A stretch of DNA of 64,000 nt, from the NCBI RefSeq assembly GCF_033100115.1, contig NZ_CP136910.1:2108001-2172000 (forward strand), given 5' to 3'. The notes beneath the pieces were generated by a model. It was not told the origin of the DNA, ran no database searches, and saw nothing but the letters and a program-made list of their open reading frames with translations. The first letter of the stretch is position 1; every line of letters begins with the position of its first letter. Shown here in pieces: positions 1-10,800 of the stretch. The stretch comes from Anaerocolumna sp. AGMB13020 (lineage in GTDB: Bacteria; Bacillota; Clostridia; Lachnospirales; Lachnospiraceae). The translations under genes were made by a program, and so were the position numbers.

Positions 1-513
1 AACATCGGTGGAATGCACACCGGATAAACGGTAAGCTATGTAATCCTTGGGCAGCATGACCTTTTTAATCTTCATGAAATTATCCGGTTCATGTTTCTTA
101 ACCCATAAGAGTTTGGGTGCGGTAAAACCTGTCAGTGCCATGTTGCCGGTATAGGCAGATATCTTCTCTCTTCCAATATCATAATTCAGATAATCACATT
201 CCGCCTGGGTACGTCCGTCATTCCAAAGAATAGCCGGGCGTATTACCTTATCCTCTTCGTCAAGAATTACCATTCCATGCATCTGTCCGCTGAAGCTGAT
301 TCCTTTAACTGTACTCTTATCAGCACCTTCTGTTAATGCTTTCAAGCCTTCCATCAGCCCTTCAAACCAGTCCTCCGGATTCTGTTCCGACCAGCCGGGC
401 TTTGGAAAGCTGATAGGGTATTCCCTGGTTACAATATTCTTGATATCGCCTTTTTCATCCATCAATAACAGCTTTACTGAGGATGTTCCTAAATCAACTC
501 CGATATAGAGCAT
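1..513 (-). CDS. xylB: Xylulokinase, N-terminal part (cut by window start)
   Basis: The first 171 codons of a FGGY-family carbohydrate kinase lie on the minus strand; the rest is beyond base 1. The protein opens with MLYIGVDLGTSSVKLLLMD, the actin-fold phosphate-1 loop that binds ATP, and continues with GISFSGQMHGMV and ILWNDGRTQAECD, which match the sugar-binding half of xylulokinases. It would phosphorylate D-xylulose to xylulose 5-phosphate in the cytoplasm, the step after xylose isomerase, whose gene lies just upstream on the same strand. The ATG at 511-513 is preceded by AGGAAAGAGGT, a good SD. The 270-base gap to xylA holds a 10-bp hairpin (535-570) but no clear promoter, so co-transcription with xylA is likely. 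Another FGGY kinase is possible, but the context makes xylulokinase by far the best call. Confidence 0.9.
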   Translation of the reverse strand, partial: MLYIGVDLGTSSVKLLLMDEKGDIKNIVTREYPISFPKPGWSEQNPEDWFEGLMEGLKALTEGADKSTVKGISFSGQMHGMVILDEEDKVIRPAILWNDGRTQAECDYLNYDIGREKISAYTGNMALTGFTAPKLLWVKKHEPDNFMKIKKVMLPKDYIAYRLSGVHSTDV

Positions 514-534
514 ACCTACCTCTTTCCTGTACAA

Positions 535-570
535 GTTCCCCTCACTACGCCAATAGGTAATGAGGGGAAC
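535..570. other. Perfect 10-bp stem-loop between xylA and xylB
   Basis: GTTCCCCTCA at 535-544 and TGAGGGGAAC at 561-570 form a perfect 10-bp stem with a 16-nt loop. In the xylA-xylB transcript it sits 21 nt before the xylB start codon and just ahead of the xylB SD. It lacks a U-tract on the minus strand, so it is not a standard terminator for xylA. A processing or stability hairpin that sets the xylA:xylB ratio is plausible. On the plus strand it is followed by T-rich DNA. Confidence 0.5.
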
Positions 571-783
571 TGATTACTGATATTTTAATTTTATCTTTTC
601 GCTTTACTTCGTACCTTAGTTTTATTTATTTCTAATTATTCTATCTCTTATTTCATGTCTCTTTTTTTCATGTCTTATTTTATTTCAACCGATTCTATTC
701 CTGTACGGCCGTGAAATCCGTATAAAATGCGGATACTGGCTATATATTAAGAACCTGCTTGCATCGTTGGTAGATAGGTTCAA

Positions 784-2103
784 TTATTTGGTTTCTAATA
801 TATACTGATTTAATACAGACTCAAGCATTTCCTGTCTGCCGGATACATTAGGACGAATGCCATTGGCAAGCGCATACGCCTCCAGAGATTTAAAATCAGC
901 TTTTCCATCAATGATGTCTTTACCAAGACCTTCTGAATAGCTGGCATAACGCTTATCCTTAAAGTCTTCGAATACCTTATCCTCCAATAACTTGGCTGCT
1001 ACCTTAAGTCCTCTTGCAAATGCATCCATTCCCGCAATATAAGCTAAGAATAAATCCTCTTCTTCGAAAGAAGCTCTTCTTACCTTGGAATCGAAATTCA
1101 GTCCGCCTTTGGTAAGTCCGCCGGCTAACAGAATCTCATACATTGCAAGTGTTGTATCATAAAGATTGGTAGGGAACTGGTCTGTGTCCCAGCCAAGCAT
1201 AGGATCACCCATATTGGCATCTACACTGCCTAAAACACCATTTATACGAGACATATTAAGCTCATGCTGGAAAGTGTGCATTGCAAGTGTTGCATGGTTT
1301 GCTTCAATGTTTAATTTAAATTTATCCAACAGGTCGTATTTTCTTAAGAAAGAGATAACCGTTGCAGCATCGGTATCATACTGATGTTTTGTAGGCTCCT
1401 TGGGTTTTGGCTCAATTAAGAACTGACCAGTAAAACCAATCTGCTCTGCATAATCGCAAGCAAGCTTCAGAAGTCTTGCCATATTATCAAGTTCCAGTTC
1501 TGTATTGGTATTAAGAAGTGTTTCATAACCTTCTCTGCCGCCCCAGAATACATAATTCTCTCCGCCTAATTCCTTGGTTATCTCAATGGCTTTCTTTATC
1601 TGTGCTGCTGCATAGGCAAATACAGTAGCATTACAGGAAGTTCCGGCACCATGTACGAATCTTGGATTACTGAAAGCATTGGTGGTACCCCAAAGGCATT
1701 TGATACCGGTACGTTTCATCTCTTCTTTGATTACTTCTACAATTTCATCCAGTCTTGCATTGGTTTCTGCCAGATCTTTTCCTTCTGGTGCAATATCTCT
1801 GTCATGAAAACAGAAGAAAGGAATCTGTGCTTTCTCCATAAATTCAAACGCTGCATGTACTCTTTCTTTTGCAACTTCCATGGAGCACTCATGATTATCC
1901 CAAGGTCTGAACATGGTTCCGGAACCGAAGGGATCGCTACCCATATAAGTAAAAGTATGCCAGTATGACATGGCAAAACGCAGCTGCTCCTTCATGGTTT
2001 TTCCCATAACAACTTCTTCGGGATTATAATATTTGAAGGCCAGTGGGTTCTTACTCTCCGGTCCTTCATATGTAATTTTCTGTACCTTTTCAAAATAAGC
2101 CAT
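784..2103 (-). CDS. xylA: Xylose isomerase
   Basis: The 439-residue protein is a class II (long N-terminus) xylose isomerase, which interconverts D-xylose and D-xylulose in the cytoplasm with two divalent metals. The catalytic His/Asp region [13 protein letters not shown] (H100, D103), [25 protein letters not shown] and [10 protein letters not shown] (metal-binding Glu and His) are all present, and [18 protein letters not shown] matches the family. The length is normal. The ATG is preceded by CTAGGAGGATTACGT, a near-ideal SD. xylB follows downstream and the ROK regulator is divergent upstream. A xyl-type operator (2116-2144) lies between the promoter and the SD, so the gene is expected to be repressed without xylose. 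Confidence 0.97.
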   Translation of the reverse strand: MAYFEKVQKITYEGPESKNPLAFKYYNPEEVVMGKTMKEQLRFAMSYWHTFTYMGSDPFGSGTMFRPWDNHECSMEVAKERVHAAFEFMEKAQIPFFCFHDRDIAPEGKDLAETNARLDEIVEVIKEEMKRTGIKCLWGTTNAFSNPRFVHGAGTSCNATVFAYAAAQIKKAIEITKELGGENYVFWGGREGYETLLNTNTELELDNMARLLKLACDYAEQIGFTGQFLIEPKPKEPTKHQYDTDAATVISFLRKYDLLDKFKLNIEANHATLAMHTFQHELNMSRINGVLGSVDANMGDPMLGWDTDQFPTNLYDTTLAMYEILLAGGLTKGGLNFDSKVRRASFEEEDLFLAYIAGMDAFARGLKVAAKLLEDKVFEDFKDKRYASYSEGLGKDIIDGKADFKSLEAYALANGIRPNVSGRQEMLESVLNQYILETK

Positions 2104-2115
2104 ACGTAATCCTCC

Positions 2116-2144
2116 TAGTTTGTTTGTTTAATCAATAAACTAAT
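2116..2144 (-). promoter_or_regulatory. xyl operator (XylR/ROK repressor site)
   Basis: An interrupted dyad with half-sites AGTTTGTT and AATAAACT spans this segment on the plus strand. It closely resembles the XylR operator of bacilli, in which AGTTTGTT-type arms flank a short centre. It lies downstream of the xylA -10 box and abuts the xylA SD, so a bound repressor would block initiation or early elongation. The gene of a ROK repressor lies ~340 bp away, divergently transcribed. The link to this particular repressor is inferred. Confidence 0.8.
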
Positions 2145-2156
2145 CTTGCTATATCT

Positions 2157-2185
2157 AGCATATCAATTATTATTCTGCTTGTCAA
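2157..2185 (-). promoter_or_regulatory. xylA promoter
   Basis: On the minus strand TTGACA (2180-2185), a 17-bp spacer and TATGCT (2157-2162) form a sigma-A type promoter. The expected start point near 2150 lies immediately before the xyl operator. Confidence 0.8.
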
Positions 2186-2399
2186 CAAAATTATGTCATA
2201 TCTTCTGCCAAAAAAATGAGTATATTTTACGGCATAATTACCATTGCTTGGGCATTCAATACTCTTTTCAAGCTTGACAAAGTGTGATACTATAATAGCC
2301 ATAGAAATATTTGAAGAAGGAAAGCTTAAGATTTGACTTAACTGCAATCTTTGCTGAATTTTAACTTAAACAGTGAGAAATAAGAGGATAAAGGTTGAA

Positions 2400-2425
2400 A
2401 AATACGTTTTCAGCTTTACGTATTT
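2400..2425 (+). other. Hairpin in the leader of the ROK gene
   Basis: AAATACGT (2400-2407) and ACGTATTT (2418-2425) form a perfect 8-bp stem with a 10-nt loop in the presumed 5' leader of the divergent ROK gene. A TATAAT hexamer with only a weak -35 lies at 2291-2296, which would give a leader of roughly 180 nt. Whether the hairpin is regulatory is unknown. Confidence 0.35.
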
Positions 2426-2481
2426 GGGTCTGGTTCCGCTATTTGTAACCCCAAAAACGAGAAAGGCATTGGTATTAAAAC

Positions 2482-3645
2482 ATGATTACAGGAAGTAAAG
2501 AACTTATACGAGATATTAACAGCACACTGGTCCTTGAGACTGTCATCAATCAGGGTCCAATTTCAAGAGCCAACATATCAAAGCTCCTTGGCTTAACAAA
2601 AGCTACTATTTCTGCTATTGTTGCAGATCTGATCAATCGCAATCTGGTGGAAGAGATTGGCTGTGATAATACAGATTTCGGCAGGAAGCCCATATTATTA
2701 AGTTTCCAGAAAAAAGCCGGGCATGTGGTAAGCGTTGATGTAGGTGTAGACACAATATCCGTTATGATGACTGACTTACAGGGTGAAAACTGCCGTTTAA
2801 AGCAGATAAGAACCCCAAAACTGAAAAATGATATTTTAGATGCCTTAATTCAAGTCATTGATTCCATGAAAAAAGACAAAGAAGCCTCCCCTTATGGGAT
2901 GGTAGGAATATCTCTCGGAATTCACGGCGTAGTTCATGAAAACCAGGTCTCATTCACCCCTTACTATGATTTAAAAGGTTATGACCTGGCCGGAAAATTA
3001 AATGAATATTACAATACCCCTGTCTATTTAGAAAATGAAGCAAATCTTTCCGTACTTGGTGAGAAGACCTTTAAGCATGATTATCCCAACATTGCCAATA
3101 TCAGTGTCCATTCCGGAATCGGTCTGGGTCTGTTAATCAACAACGAACTTTATACCGGATATAACGGCAGAGCCGGTGAGTTCGGTCATACCATCATTGA
3201 AATAGACGGAAGAGAATGCCCCTGCGGAAATCACGGCTGCCTGGAACAGTATGTCTCAGAGCGGGCATTATTAAAAGAATTTGCAGTCAGAAAAGAGCTT
3301 GCATCTGCTTCTTTTGATATTCTCTCTGCTGCTTATCAGGAGGGTGACCCTGATGCTGCCGCAATCATGGATCTTTTTGTAAAGTTTATGGGAATCTTAA
3401 GCAATAATGTACTTAACGCCTATAATCCTGATATCATTATAATTAACAGTGCTTTTACGATCTTTTTCCCACAGTTGACCCGACGGATCGAAGAAGCATT
3501 AAACAGTAAGATGAATAGTTTTGTCAGAATTGAGTCATCCACTCTTCAGGACTCTTCTATTTTATTGGGAGGTATATGCGTGGTTATCAAGAATTTCCTT
3601 GGTATTCGCTCTCTCAACTTAAGCGGTAAAGAAGTTTTTGAATAA
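2482..3645 (+). CDS. xylR: ROK-family transcriptional repressor, XylR-like
   Basis: The 387-residue protein has an N-terminal winged helix-turn-helix (residues ~15-60, GPISRANISKLLGLTKATIS) followed by a ROK sugar-kinase fold (VSVDVGVDTISV, GISLGIHGVV, GIGLGLLINNELYTG). The ROK zinc site is intact: H236 and C246-P-C-G-N-H-G-C253. This layout is that of XylR/NagC repressors, which release DNA when they bind their sugar. It is divergent from xylA, whose promoter carries a XylR-type operator, so a xylose-responsive repressor is the natural reading. The SD is weak (AGAAAGG about 15 nt before the ATG), in keeping with low expression. The sugar specificity comes from context and is not readable from the protein. 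Confidence 0.88.
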   Translation: MITGSKELIRDINSTLVLETVINQGPISRANISKLLGLTKATISAIVADLINRNLVEEIGCDNTDFGRKPILLSFQKKAGHVVSVDVGVDTISVMMTDLQGENCRLKQIRTPKLKNDILDALIQVIDSMKKDKEASPYGMVGISLGIHGVVHENQVSFTPYYDLKGYDLAGKLNEYYNTPVYLENEANLSVLGEKTFKHDYPNIANISVHSGIGLGLLINNELYTGYNGRAGEFGHTIIEIDGRECPCGNHGCLEQYVSERALLKEFAVRKELASASFDILSAAYQEGDPDAAAIMDLFVKFMGILSNNVLNAYNPDIIIINSAFTIFFPQLTRRIEEALNSKMNSFVRIESSTLQDSSILLGGICVVIKNFLGIRSLNLSGKEVFE

Positions 3646-3720
3646 GCAATCCTTTTTAATTACTAGTTCACTGAGTGCAACCCCCTTTAACAGTTGCCAA
3701 TATTTAAGTTTTATCCGATT

Positions 3721-4620
3721 TTAATCAACTCCGCGGATAATGGAAACGGCCCTGTTCAGATTGCTTATTTCTACTTTTTCATGCTCCCCGCCGAATTCAC
3801 CATCAATAGACCAAGGCACTTTCTCCTCACATAGTAAGGTGATTTCTTTAACCGGGAATGAATAAATATGATCACTGTTTAAATTACCCTTTAAGAGATC
3901 ATTGATTACCCCCTGGAACTCCAGAACAGTTTGCGGCATCTTAATAAAAATACCTTCAAAGAGTCCATCATCCAACTGTACATCTTTGCCGGCAAGCCCT
4001 TTGAAGCCTCCTACGGAAACAGAATTTGCCACCATACCGTAGATGAAATTATCCTTAATGATACGTTCGCCGCACTGGATTTCCATATGATATGCTTTCC
4101 AGTTAGGCAGCCTTTTAATACCCTCCAGAATATAAGCCATTCTGCCGAGGGTGTTTTTATTGGCTTGGGGAGTCTCATATGATGCATCTGTAAATAAGCC
4201 AAAAGCAGCCGTATATGTAAAATACTCCCCATTAAAGATTCCGATATCACAAGGAAATACTTCACCCTTAAGAACTACCTCAGCAGCCTTTGGCAGACTC
4301 TTTGGAAGCTTCAGATTGTAAGCAAAATCATTGGTAGTGCCTGATGGCAGATAACCAATAACAGGCTTATTGTCAAATTCCATAACGCCACTGATTATTT
4401 CATTAAGGGTGCCGTCACCTCCCGAACAGACTACCAGTTCGTATTTATCTCTTTTCAGGCAGTCTGTTACGATTTTCTTGGCGTCCTTCTTCCCCTTGGT
4501 GGCATAAATAACAATTTCATAGTTACCTCTTCCAAAGTATTCTACGATACTTGAAAGCCAGTTCTTTATCTTGCTCTTTCCTGCCAGAGGATTATAGATC
4601 AATAATAACTTCTTTTTCAT
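3721..4620 (-). CDS. Diacylglycerol/lipid kinase, DgkB/YegS family
   Basis: The 299-residue protein belongs to the soluble diacylglycerol kinase catalytic family. The N-terminal nucleotide-binding motif IYNPLAGK (8-15) and the glycine-rich SGGDGTLNEI (G67-G68-D69-G70-T71) are clear, and PVIGYLPSGTTNDFA follows at the usual distance. In Gram-positive bacteria DgkB recycles diacylglycerol released by lipoteichoic acid synthesis into phosphatidic acid; YegS-type members act on phosphatidylglycerol. The substrate cannot be told from sequence alone. The start codon overlaps the stop codon of the upstream spore-protein gene (ATGA), implying coupled translation. Length is typical and no membrane segment is evident. 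Confidence 0.88.
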   Translation of the reverse strand: MKKKLLLIYNPLAGKSKIKNWLSSIVEYFGRGNYEIVIYATKGKKDAKKIVTDCLKRDKYELVVCSGGDGTLNEIISGVMEFDNKPVIGYLPSGTTNDFAYNLKLPKSLPKAAEVVLKGEVFPCDIGIFNGEYFTYTAAFGLFTDASYETPQANKNTLGRMAYILEGIKRLPNWKAYHMEIQCGERIIKDNFIYGMVANSVSVGGFKGLAGKDVQLDDGLFEGIFIKMPQTVLEFQGVINDLLKGNLNSDHIYSFPVKEITLLCEEKVPWSIDGEFGGEHEKVEISNLNRAVSIIRGVD

Positions 4621-4835
4621 GGTTCTTTCTTACCGCCCTCCATCTTCAACTGTTTTTTTCTCTTTGTCATTATGCCCCCTATCCGCCCACTTTCTTTGGC
4701 AGACAGTGATTTCCAGCCACTTTCCTTTACTTTATCCATCAGTCCTAATTCGCTGGCTATTTCATATTTTAATCTCTCATCCGGAGTTAACTCTTCAATG
4801 GGTTTTATTTCCTTTTTTTCCTTTGCTTTACTCAT
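4617..4835 (-). CDS. Small acid-soluble spore protein, alpha/beta type
   Basis: The 72-residue protein matches alpha/beta-type SASPs, the DNA-binding proteins that saturate the chromosome of dormant spores. It shows the core LTPDERLKYEIASELGLMDK, which contains the germination protease site E-I-A-S-E (25-29), and the second conserved block GRIGGIMTKR. The reading frame can be extended to a GTG at 4847, but that codon abuts the SD (AAGAAAGGG). The ATG at 4833-4835, about 11 nt from the SD, is the better start. The gene is coupled by ATGA to the lipid kinase, an unusual partner. Expression in the forespore is expected from the family; no sigma-G promoter was confirmed. Confidence 0.85.
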   Translation of the reverse strand: MSKAKEKKEIKPIEELTPDERLKYEIASELGLMDKVKESGWKSLSAKESGRIGGIMTKRKKQLKMEGGKKEP

Positions 4836-4860
4836 ATAATTATACACCCTTTCTTGATTT

Positions 4861-4936
4861 TAACAAGGGACTGTTTAAGAATTAACATTTTAGAATTTCA
4901 TTCCTAAATGTCATTTCTTATAAACAGCCCCTGTTT
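4861..4936. repeat. Imperfect ~75-bp inverted repeat downstream of the chemoreceptor gene
   Basis: The left arm (aacaagggactgtttaagaa, starting at 4861) and the right arm (ending in cagcccctgttt at ~4936) pair along most of their length with several mismatches. It lies between the ends of the chemoreceptor and the spore-protein promoter region, so it may terminate the chemoreceptor transcript. The length and imperfect pairing would also suit a small foldback (MITE-like) element. No target-site duplication was recognised. Confidence 0.5.
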
Positions 4937-4990
4937 ATTTACATATTAAAGTGTAACCTCATATACAAGTTTCATACCGGAATACCCAAA

Positions 4991-7273
4991 TTACTGTATT
5001 TTAAACAGCTGAATGGCTCTCTCCAGATTCTTGGCATCTTCCGCTAATTCTGCAGCAGACTGGCTTAGATTTTCAACGGTGCGAATCTGTGCATTGGCAG
5101 TAGCACTTACCTCTTCGGAGGCGGCTGCTGTTTCCTGAGAAACGGCTGAAATGCTTCTTACTGCATCCAGTGTATCTTCTTTCGCAGATTCAATGCTCTT
5201 AACACCAATAGAAATATTATCCAGGTTACTTACAAGACTTCCTACATAATTGTTGATCTTCTCAAAAGTAGCAACTGTCTTATTTAAAGCTTCTGTCTGG
5301 GAGCCTACGATTTCACCAGCTTTCTTAGCAAAGGATACGGTTCCCTGGGTTTTATTCTGGATATCGTTTACGATATCCTGTATCTGTTTCACTGCGTCTA
5401 CGGACTGGTCAGCCAGTTTTCTGATTTCATCAGCTACCACTGCAAATCCCTTGCCTGCATCTCCGGCTCTGGCTGCTTCAATGGAAGCATTTAAGGAAAG
5501 GAGGTTGGTCTGAGCAGCTATTTCATTGATAATTCCCACAAAACTGCTGATACTTCTGGACTTATATTCCAGTTCCTCAATACTCTTGATAACTGTCTGT
5601 GTAACTTCTGTCGTTGCTTTGGCTTTCTCACCAAGTTCATCAATGATTATGATACCATCACCGATAACTCCTTTGGTATCCGTTGCAGTTTTCTCAATTT
5701 CATAAGTGTTACTGTATACCTGGCTAATCTGATCGGATAACTTTGCCATCTGTCCAAGGCATTTCTCTGTATCATCAGCCTGCTGAACCACACCACCCTC
5801 GATTTCATCAATGGTAAGTGAGATTCCTTTGGTAGCAGTAAGAATCTGATCGGAGGTCTGGGATAATACCTCAGCCGATTGTGTTACCTTGCCTCCCACC
5901 TGATAAGCTTCCCCTATGAGCTGCTTCATACTGGCTGTCATATCTGCCAGGCTCTTAGAAAGTATACCAAATTCATCCTTCTTCGTGGTATCGAATTGAA
6001 CCGTCAGATCACCTTTGGCAGCTTTGGAAATGTTCATCATAAGTTTTCTTATGGTATTTCCGATACCCATGGCAATGAAATAACCAATTAAAATTGCTAC
6101 GATACTGGATACAAAGATAAATATTATATTAAGATTTTTCAGTGACTCTGCTTTTCTGACAATTTCCGCTTTGGGAATAAGGGCCCACACTGTTCCGCCG
6201 GTTTCACCCACATCGTTATAGGTATATAAGTATTCTTCACCCTTGTAGGTTGTATAGCCCAGACCGGTTTTGCTTCCCGCTTCCACTTCTTTCTTATAGA
6301 AATCGGAGTCAAGAAATACTGCTTCACCGGTTTCTGTCGTATTGGTCTCATTTCCGTCCCCTGTAATAAAACCAATAACGCTGCCATCCACATCACTGAC
6401 ATTCTGAAGTGTCTTAACCACCTCATCCTTTGAGATATCAAGGATTACAAATCCATCCACAGAAGGCATTTTTGCGACTACCGCCATGGAATATTTGTTG
6501 GAATCCAGCCCCAGAGTCTCATCCAGGAAGAGATGCTTACCGATAAACTGATTGGTTCTCTTACTTCCAAGGATAGCTTTACCCTCATCGGATTCAGCAT
6601 AAACTTCATATAGGTCTTTTGGTGCAGAACCTTTTGTAATAATTGCTTTACCAACATCCGCAAACATAAAGGAGTTGCCGATAAATACGTTTGTCTGGTT
6701 AACGACCATAACTTCTGACTGTAATGTCTTAAGGTCCTTATAATCATCAATTGTGTCTTCTTTATTAAGTCTTATGTAATAGTTGGTTACGGACTTACTT
6801 AAAATAAGTTCCACTGCCTTATCCTGTACGGCACCAACACCCAGATTCAGATAATCACTGACCGCTACTATCGTCTGTTTGATATTGGATTCATAACTTT
6901 CTGTTATGGCCTCCGAAGACTTCATATAGGATACATAACCATAAACAGCCATAAAAATTACCGGCACCAACACTGTTAAGATAATTTGGGTTCTGGTTTC
7001 TTTCAGCTTATCCTTAACCCCTCTTTTGCCGACAAGTGCATCCATCGCTGCTTTAAAGTCCTTATCTTTGACTTTCTTTGCTAACTTTGCATGCTTTCTA
7101 TCATTAGCCTTATTTGTACGTCTTCCCTTCTCTGCTTCTGTACTGCCTACCGCTCCCTTGAGTTCCTCCTCATTCCCAGATTCAGATAACTGTTTCTTTT
7201 TTTCTGATTTTAAGAATCTCTTAAAATCTTTCTTTTCCTTTTTCCCCTTTACTAATCTGTCTGTACTCTTCAT
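4991..7273 (-). CDS. Methyl-accepting chemotaxis protein with basic cytoplasmic N-terminus
   Basis: The 760-residue protein is a membrane chemoreceptor. TM1 is at ~97-115, an extracytoplasmic sensor region spans ~116-380 (the length and pattern of a double Cache domain), TM2 is at ~383-403, HAMP follows to ~455, and the signalling domain runs to the C-terminus. The CheA/CheW-binding hairpin tip, including [20 protein letters not shown], is at ~581-620. It would relay ligand binding to CheA. The oddity is the first 96 residues: a hydrophilic stretch full of Lys, Arg and Glu ahead of TM1, where most MCPs have fewer than 15 residues. The SD CAGGAGGACGAG fits the chosen ATG, so the extension is probably real. 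Ligand unknown. Confidence 0.93.
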   Translation of the reverse strand: MKSTDRLVKGKKEKKDFKRFLKSEKKKQLSESGNEEELKGAVGSTEAEKGRRTNKANDRKHAKLAKKVKDKDFKAAMDALVGKRGVKDKLKETRTQIILTVLVPVIFMAVYGYVSYMKSSEAITESYESNIKQTIVAVSDYLNLGVGAVQDKAVELILSKSVTNYYIRLNKEDTIDDYKDLKTLQSEVMVVNQTNVFIGNSFMFADVGKAIITKGSAPKDLYEVYAESDEGKAILGSKRTNQFIGKHLFLDETLGLDSNKYSMAVVAKMPSVDGFVILDISKDEVVKTLQNVSDVDGSVIGFITGDGNETNTTETGEAVFLDSDFYKKEVEAGSKTGLGYTTYKGEEYLYTYNDVGETGGTVWALIPKAEIVRKAESLKNLNIIFIFVSSIVAILIGYFIAMGIGNTIRKLMMNISKAAKGDLTVQFDTTKKDEFGILSKSLADMTASMKQLIGEAYQVGGKVTQSAEVLSQTSDQILTATKGISLTIDEIEGGVVQQADDTEKCLGQMAKLSDQISQVYSNTYEIEKTATDTKGVIGDGIIIIDELGEKAKATTEVTQTVIKSIEELEYKSRSISSFVGIINEIAAQTNLLSLNASIEAARAGDAGKGFAVVADEIRKLADQSVDAVKQIQDIVNDIQNKTQGTVSFAKKAGEIVGSQTEALNKTVATFEKINNYVGSLVSNLDNISIGVKSIESAKEDTLDAVRSISAVSQETAAASEEVSATANAQIRTVENLSQSAAELAEDAKNLERAIQLFKIQ

Positions 7274-7842
7274 CTCGTCCTCCTGATAGCATTATTCTAA
7301 GTTAATGCCGGTATTTTGGTAGGTGAAACATGCTGTTTATCTACATATTTCATATGAAATACTATTAAAGCATAACTTTTTTTATCTATTTAGCATAATC
7401 ATAACACAAAATACAACAAAATAAAACAAATTATCTTAAATGAATTTTTATTTATTCAGTTTAACGTAAAACCTCATCATGACTTAGTGCATTTTTCATA
7501 TATTTACAAAATTTTAACAGATTTCACATAGGACTTTCTTCCTGTTTTTGCATTAAAACTTCTATAACTTAACTTTTGCTGCAAATAGCTTATATTAAAA
7601 CCTACAATACCAGGTATTGGCTTTTATCTTAATGTCCAATACCTGCTCTATACCGGGCCTCTTCATTTTTTCGTCAGCTTTTTCAAGTACTCCGCCAATT
7701 ACAAAAAAAGCTGACGAATTCCATGAAATGTCATATTTCTGACTCATTTATGCATTGGCTGAATATAATTCCAGCTCAATACCGTGAAGATCTTACTTTT
7801 GATGTTCTGTAATATGCTTCCAATTTGTATAACAGTGCATAT
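7274..7842. other. Gene-free region with three dyads between addA and the chemoreceptor
   Basis: No credible gene is visible. The segment holds a perfect 16-bp palindrome, TATTTCATATGAAATA (7346-7361), in the chemoreceptor upstream region; a 10-bp stem CAGGTATTGG/CCAATACCTG with a 15-nt loop (7611-7645); and a 12-bp stem CGTCAGCTTTTT/AAAAAGCTGACG (7672-7716). The last two lie just downstream of addA. Neither has a U-tract in the position expected of an intrinsic terminator on the minus strand, so their role is open. The palindrome could be an operator. Confidence 0.5.
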
Positions 7843-10800
7843 TTATTCTATGATGATCTGACGGTTTAACCATACGGAATAGATGATGCTTTCCTTGACT
7901 TTCTTACCCGTTAGCTGTTCCAGTGCTTTTTGGTAATGCTTTAGCTGTATGTGATACCGGCTCTTAAGCTTCTCCTCTGTCACATAGGCATCGCTCTTAT
8001 AATCTACTAAAACAAGCTCATCCTCTTCCATAAAATAAGCATCGATGACTCCCTGGACTAAAACCAATTCTTCACTTTGCAGTTCTTCATTGATGTCTTT
8101 TGCCTTCACTCCCATGATAAACTGACGTTCCTTAAACAATCTGCCTTCTGTCTCTGCTATACGAAGCCTTTGCCCAAGTTCACTCTGATACAGCTTACTG
8201 ATTCTTCCAACATCAAGCAACTTCCGTTCCTCGGGTAACAGCCGCTTCTCTTTCACCAGCCAGTCTAAATGATCTGTGAGATCTTTCTCCTCATATATAC
8301 TTTCAAAAGGAGTCAATTCCAGCACCTTATGAATCAAGGTACCAAGATCTGCTCCCTTTTCTTCTTTTATTTCCTTTAAAAAAGCTGGAACAGGATATTC
8401 CTCCTGCTGTGTTCTGAGTACAGGCAGGGCCTCCGATAAATCCTCCGCTTCCTGCTGACCCATTTTCTTAAGTTCTGAAACTGTTACCTTGGTGTGAATG
8501 CCAGCTTCTGCCTGATACGGATATTTATATTCAAAATAAGCCTTAATATCCCTTTTATAGTTCTCGTCATAAACTGCATCTTCGCTTCTGTCAAGCAGTA
8601 TATCTTCTTTTATTTCTTTAACGACCTGCTGTTCCTTCTCTCTCTCAAGAAGCATCTCATAAGTGTATTCTCTCACCTTAAGCTTATCATCACCGACACA
8701 GGAGGCAGGCAAGCCATATGATAACAGTAATTCCTCAAAGCCTTTCTGCTGGATCATGGATAACATGATCCAATCCAGATAAGAGGCTGCTGCTGACAGC
8801 TCCAGATAACTTAAGGTATCCCTTGGTGTAATAGCTTTCATGGCATACTTTTCCAGCAGTTTTTTCATATCCTTTACACCAGCCGTCAGGATCAGTTTCT
8901 CTTTGGCACGGGTAAGGGCAACATAGAGAACTCGAAGTTCTTCCCCAAGACTTTCTGTAATCAGCTGTTTTTGTATGAATTTCTTTATCAGTGTCGGTTC
9001 CTTTATCCGAAGGTCCAAATCGATATAATCCATACCAATGCCATAATCCTGATGCAATAGCAGCTTTGCTCTGGAATCCTGGGTGTTAAAATTCTTTCCC
9101 ATACCTGCTACAAACACAATAGGGAACTCCAGACCCTTACTCTTATGGATACTCATTATCCTGACACTTCTATCATCTTCCCCGGTGACCTTGGCTTCAC
9201 CAAAATCCACATCATATCTGTCCAGCCGCTCCATATAACGTATAAAATGAAAAAGCCCGCTAAAGCTTGTCCCCTCAAAACGTATTGCCTGCTGGACCAG
9301 CATGTTCAGATTCGCTTTTCGTTTATCTCCTGCCGGCATTGCAGCTGCATAGTTATAATAACCTGTATCTGCAAGGACATGAAGAATCAATTCATGAATC
9401 GGCAAATGCACCGCGGCGCTGCGATAGCTTGAAAGTTTCTTAAAAAAATGATCCAGTTTCACAGTAAGTGCATCTTCCTTGGTGCTGCTGTAAAGCCTGG
9501 CTGCCTCATACATAGGCACCCTCTTCTTTATCATACGTATGTCCGCCAGTTCCCCATCTGTGAAGCCTGCCATAGGACTTCTCAGTACTGCCGTAAAAGG
9601 TATGTCCTGCCTTGGATTATCAATGGTTCGAAGTAGATTAAGCGCTGTTGAGATCTCCAGGGTCTTAAAGTAGCCGGTCTGGGTTTCTGTATGGGCTGTT
9701 ATGCCTTCTCCACTAAGGGTATCTGAAAAGATATCGGCCCATCCGGTCATGGAACGAAGCAATATTGCGATATCTCCGTACACGGCTCTTCTTAAGGCCC
9801 CCGTCTTCTTATCCTGAACAAGGAGTCCCGTCTCCGGGTGAACAAGTTCCTTTATTCTGGCAGCAACAGCCAGAGCTTCAAGCTCTCTGGCAGTGTATTC
9901 TTCTGCTTCTTCATCCTTCTTATTTTCTGAAGCTGCTTCTGCTTCCGCCGGCGTAACTACTGCCAACAGCAGCTCTGTGGAATCAGAAATCCCGTCGCCT
10001 GAACAGAATTCTGCTCCCGGATAGAGATAGGCACGTTTATCATATTCAATATTTCCCAGCTTTCTGGTCATTATCCTCTGAAAGACACTGTTAATGCTGT
10101 TTATAACCACATCCCGGCTTCTGAAATTCTTATGGAGATCGATTCTCAGATTATGATTTTGTTCCATTTGTGAATCCACTTCCAGACTCTTTTCCGTATT
10201 AAGTTCCTTCTCTGTTTCTTCCTCTGCCAGTAAGGGATACTTCTCATACTTATCCATAAAAATACTGGGATCAGCCAGTCTGAATTTATAAATACTCTGC
10301 TTAACATCTCCCACCATAAACCTGTTGGGATTTCCAAACCTGCTGCCTGAGATGCTTTCAAGAATGATTTCCTGCACCAGGTTACTGTCCTGGTATTCAT
10401 CTACCATAACCTCTTTATAAAAGCCTGCCAGTTCATCCGCTGCCTGAGTTGGTGTCGTTACCCCATCTTCTTTTTTTACCAATACGGACAAGGCAAGGTG
10501 CTCAAGGTCGTTGAAATCAACCATGTTCTTTTCTGCCTTACGCTTTTGATAGGCTGCTGAGAATTCTTTGCAGAGCCTTATGATAACTTCTGCATTTGAC
10601 CTCATGGCTGCAATATCCGCTGCCATTTCTGCCTCTCCCTGAAAAAAGTAACTGCCCTGGATATCACTGACAGCTTTCTTTATTCTGTCTCGTATGGATT
10701 TCACCAGTTCCTTCTTCCCTGGGTCTACCCCTTCTTCTTTCTTACCGGAAAGCCTTACAAAGCTGATGCCTTGAATGCTTTCACCAAACTCGGAATAGTC

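Noticed and set aside
2132..2347. 71-codon minus-strand frame between xylA and the ROK gene
   Set aside because: It overlaps the xylA promoter and has no SD.
7672..7716. addA terminator
   Set aside because: The stem is perfect, but on the minus strand it is followed by A residues and not by T residues, so I list it only as a dyad.
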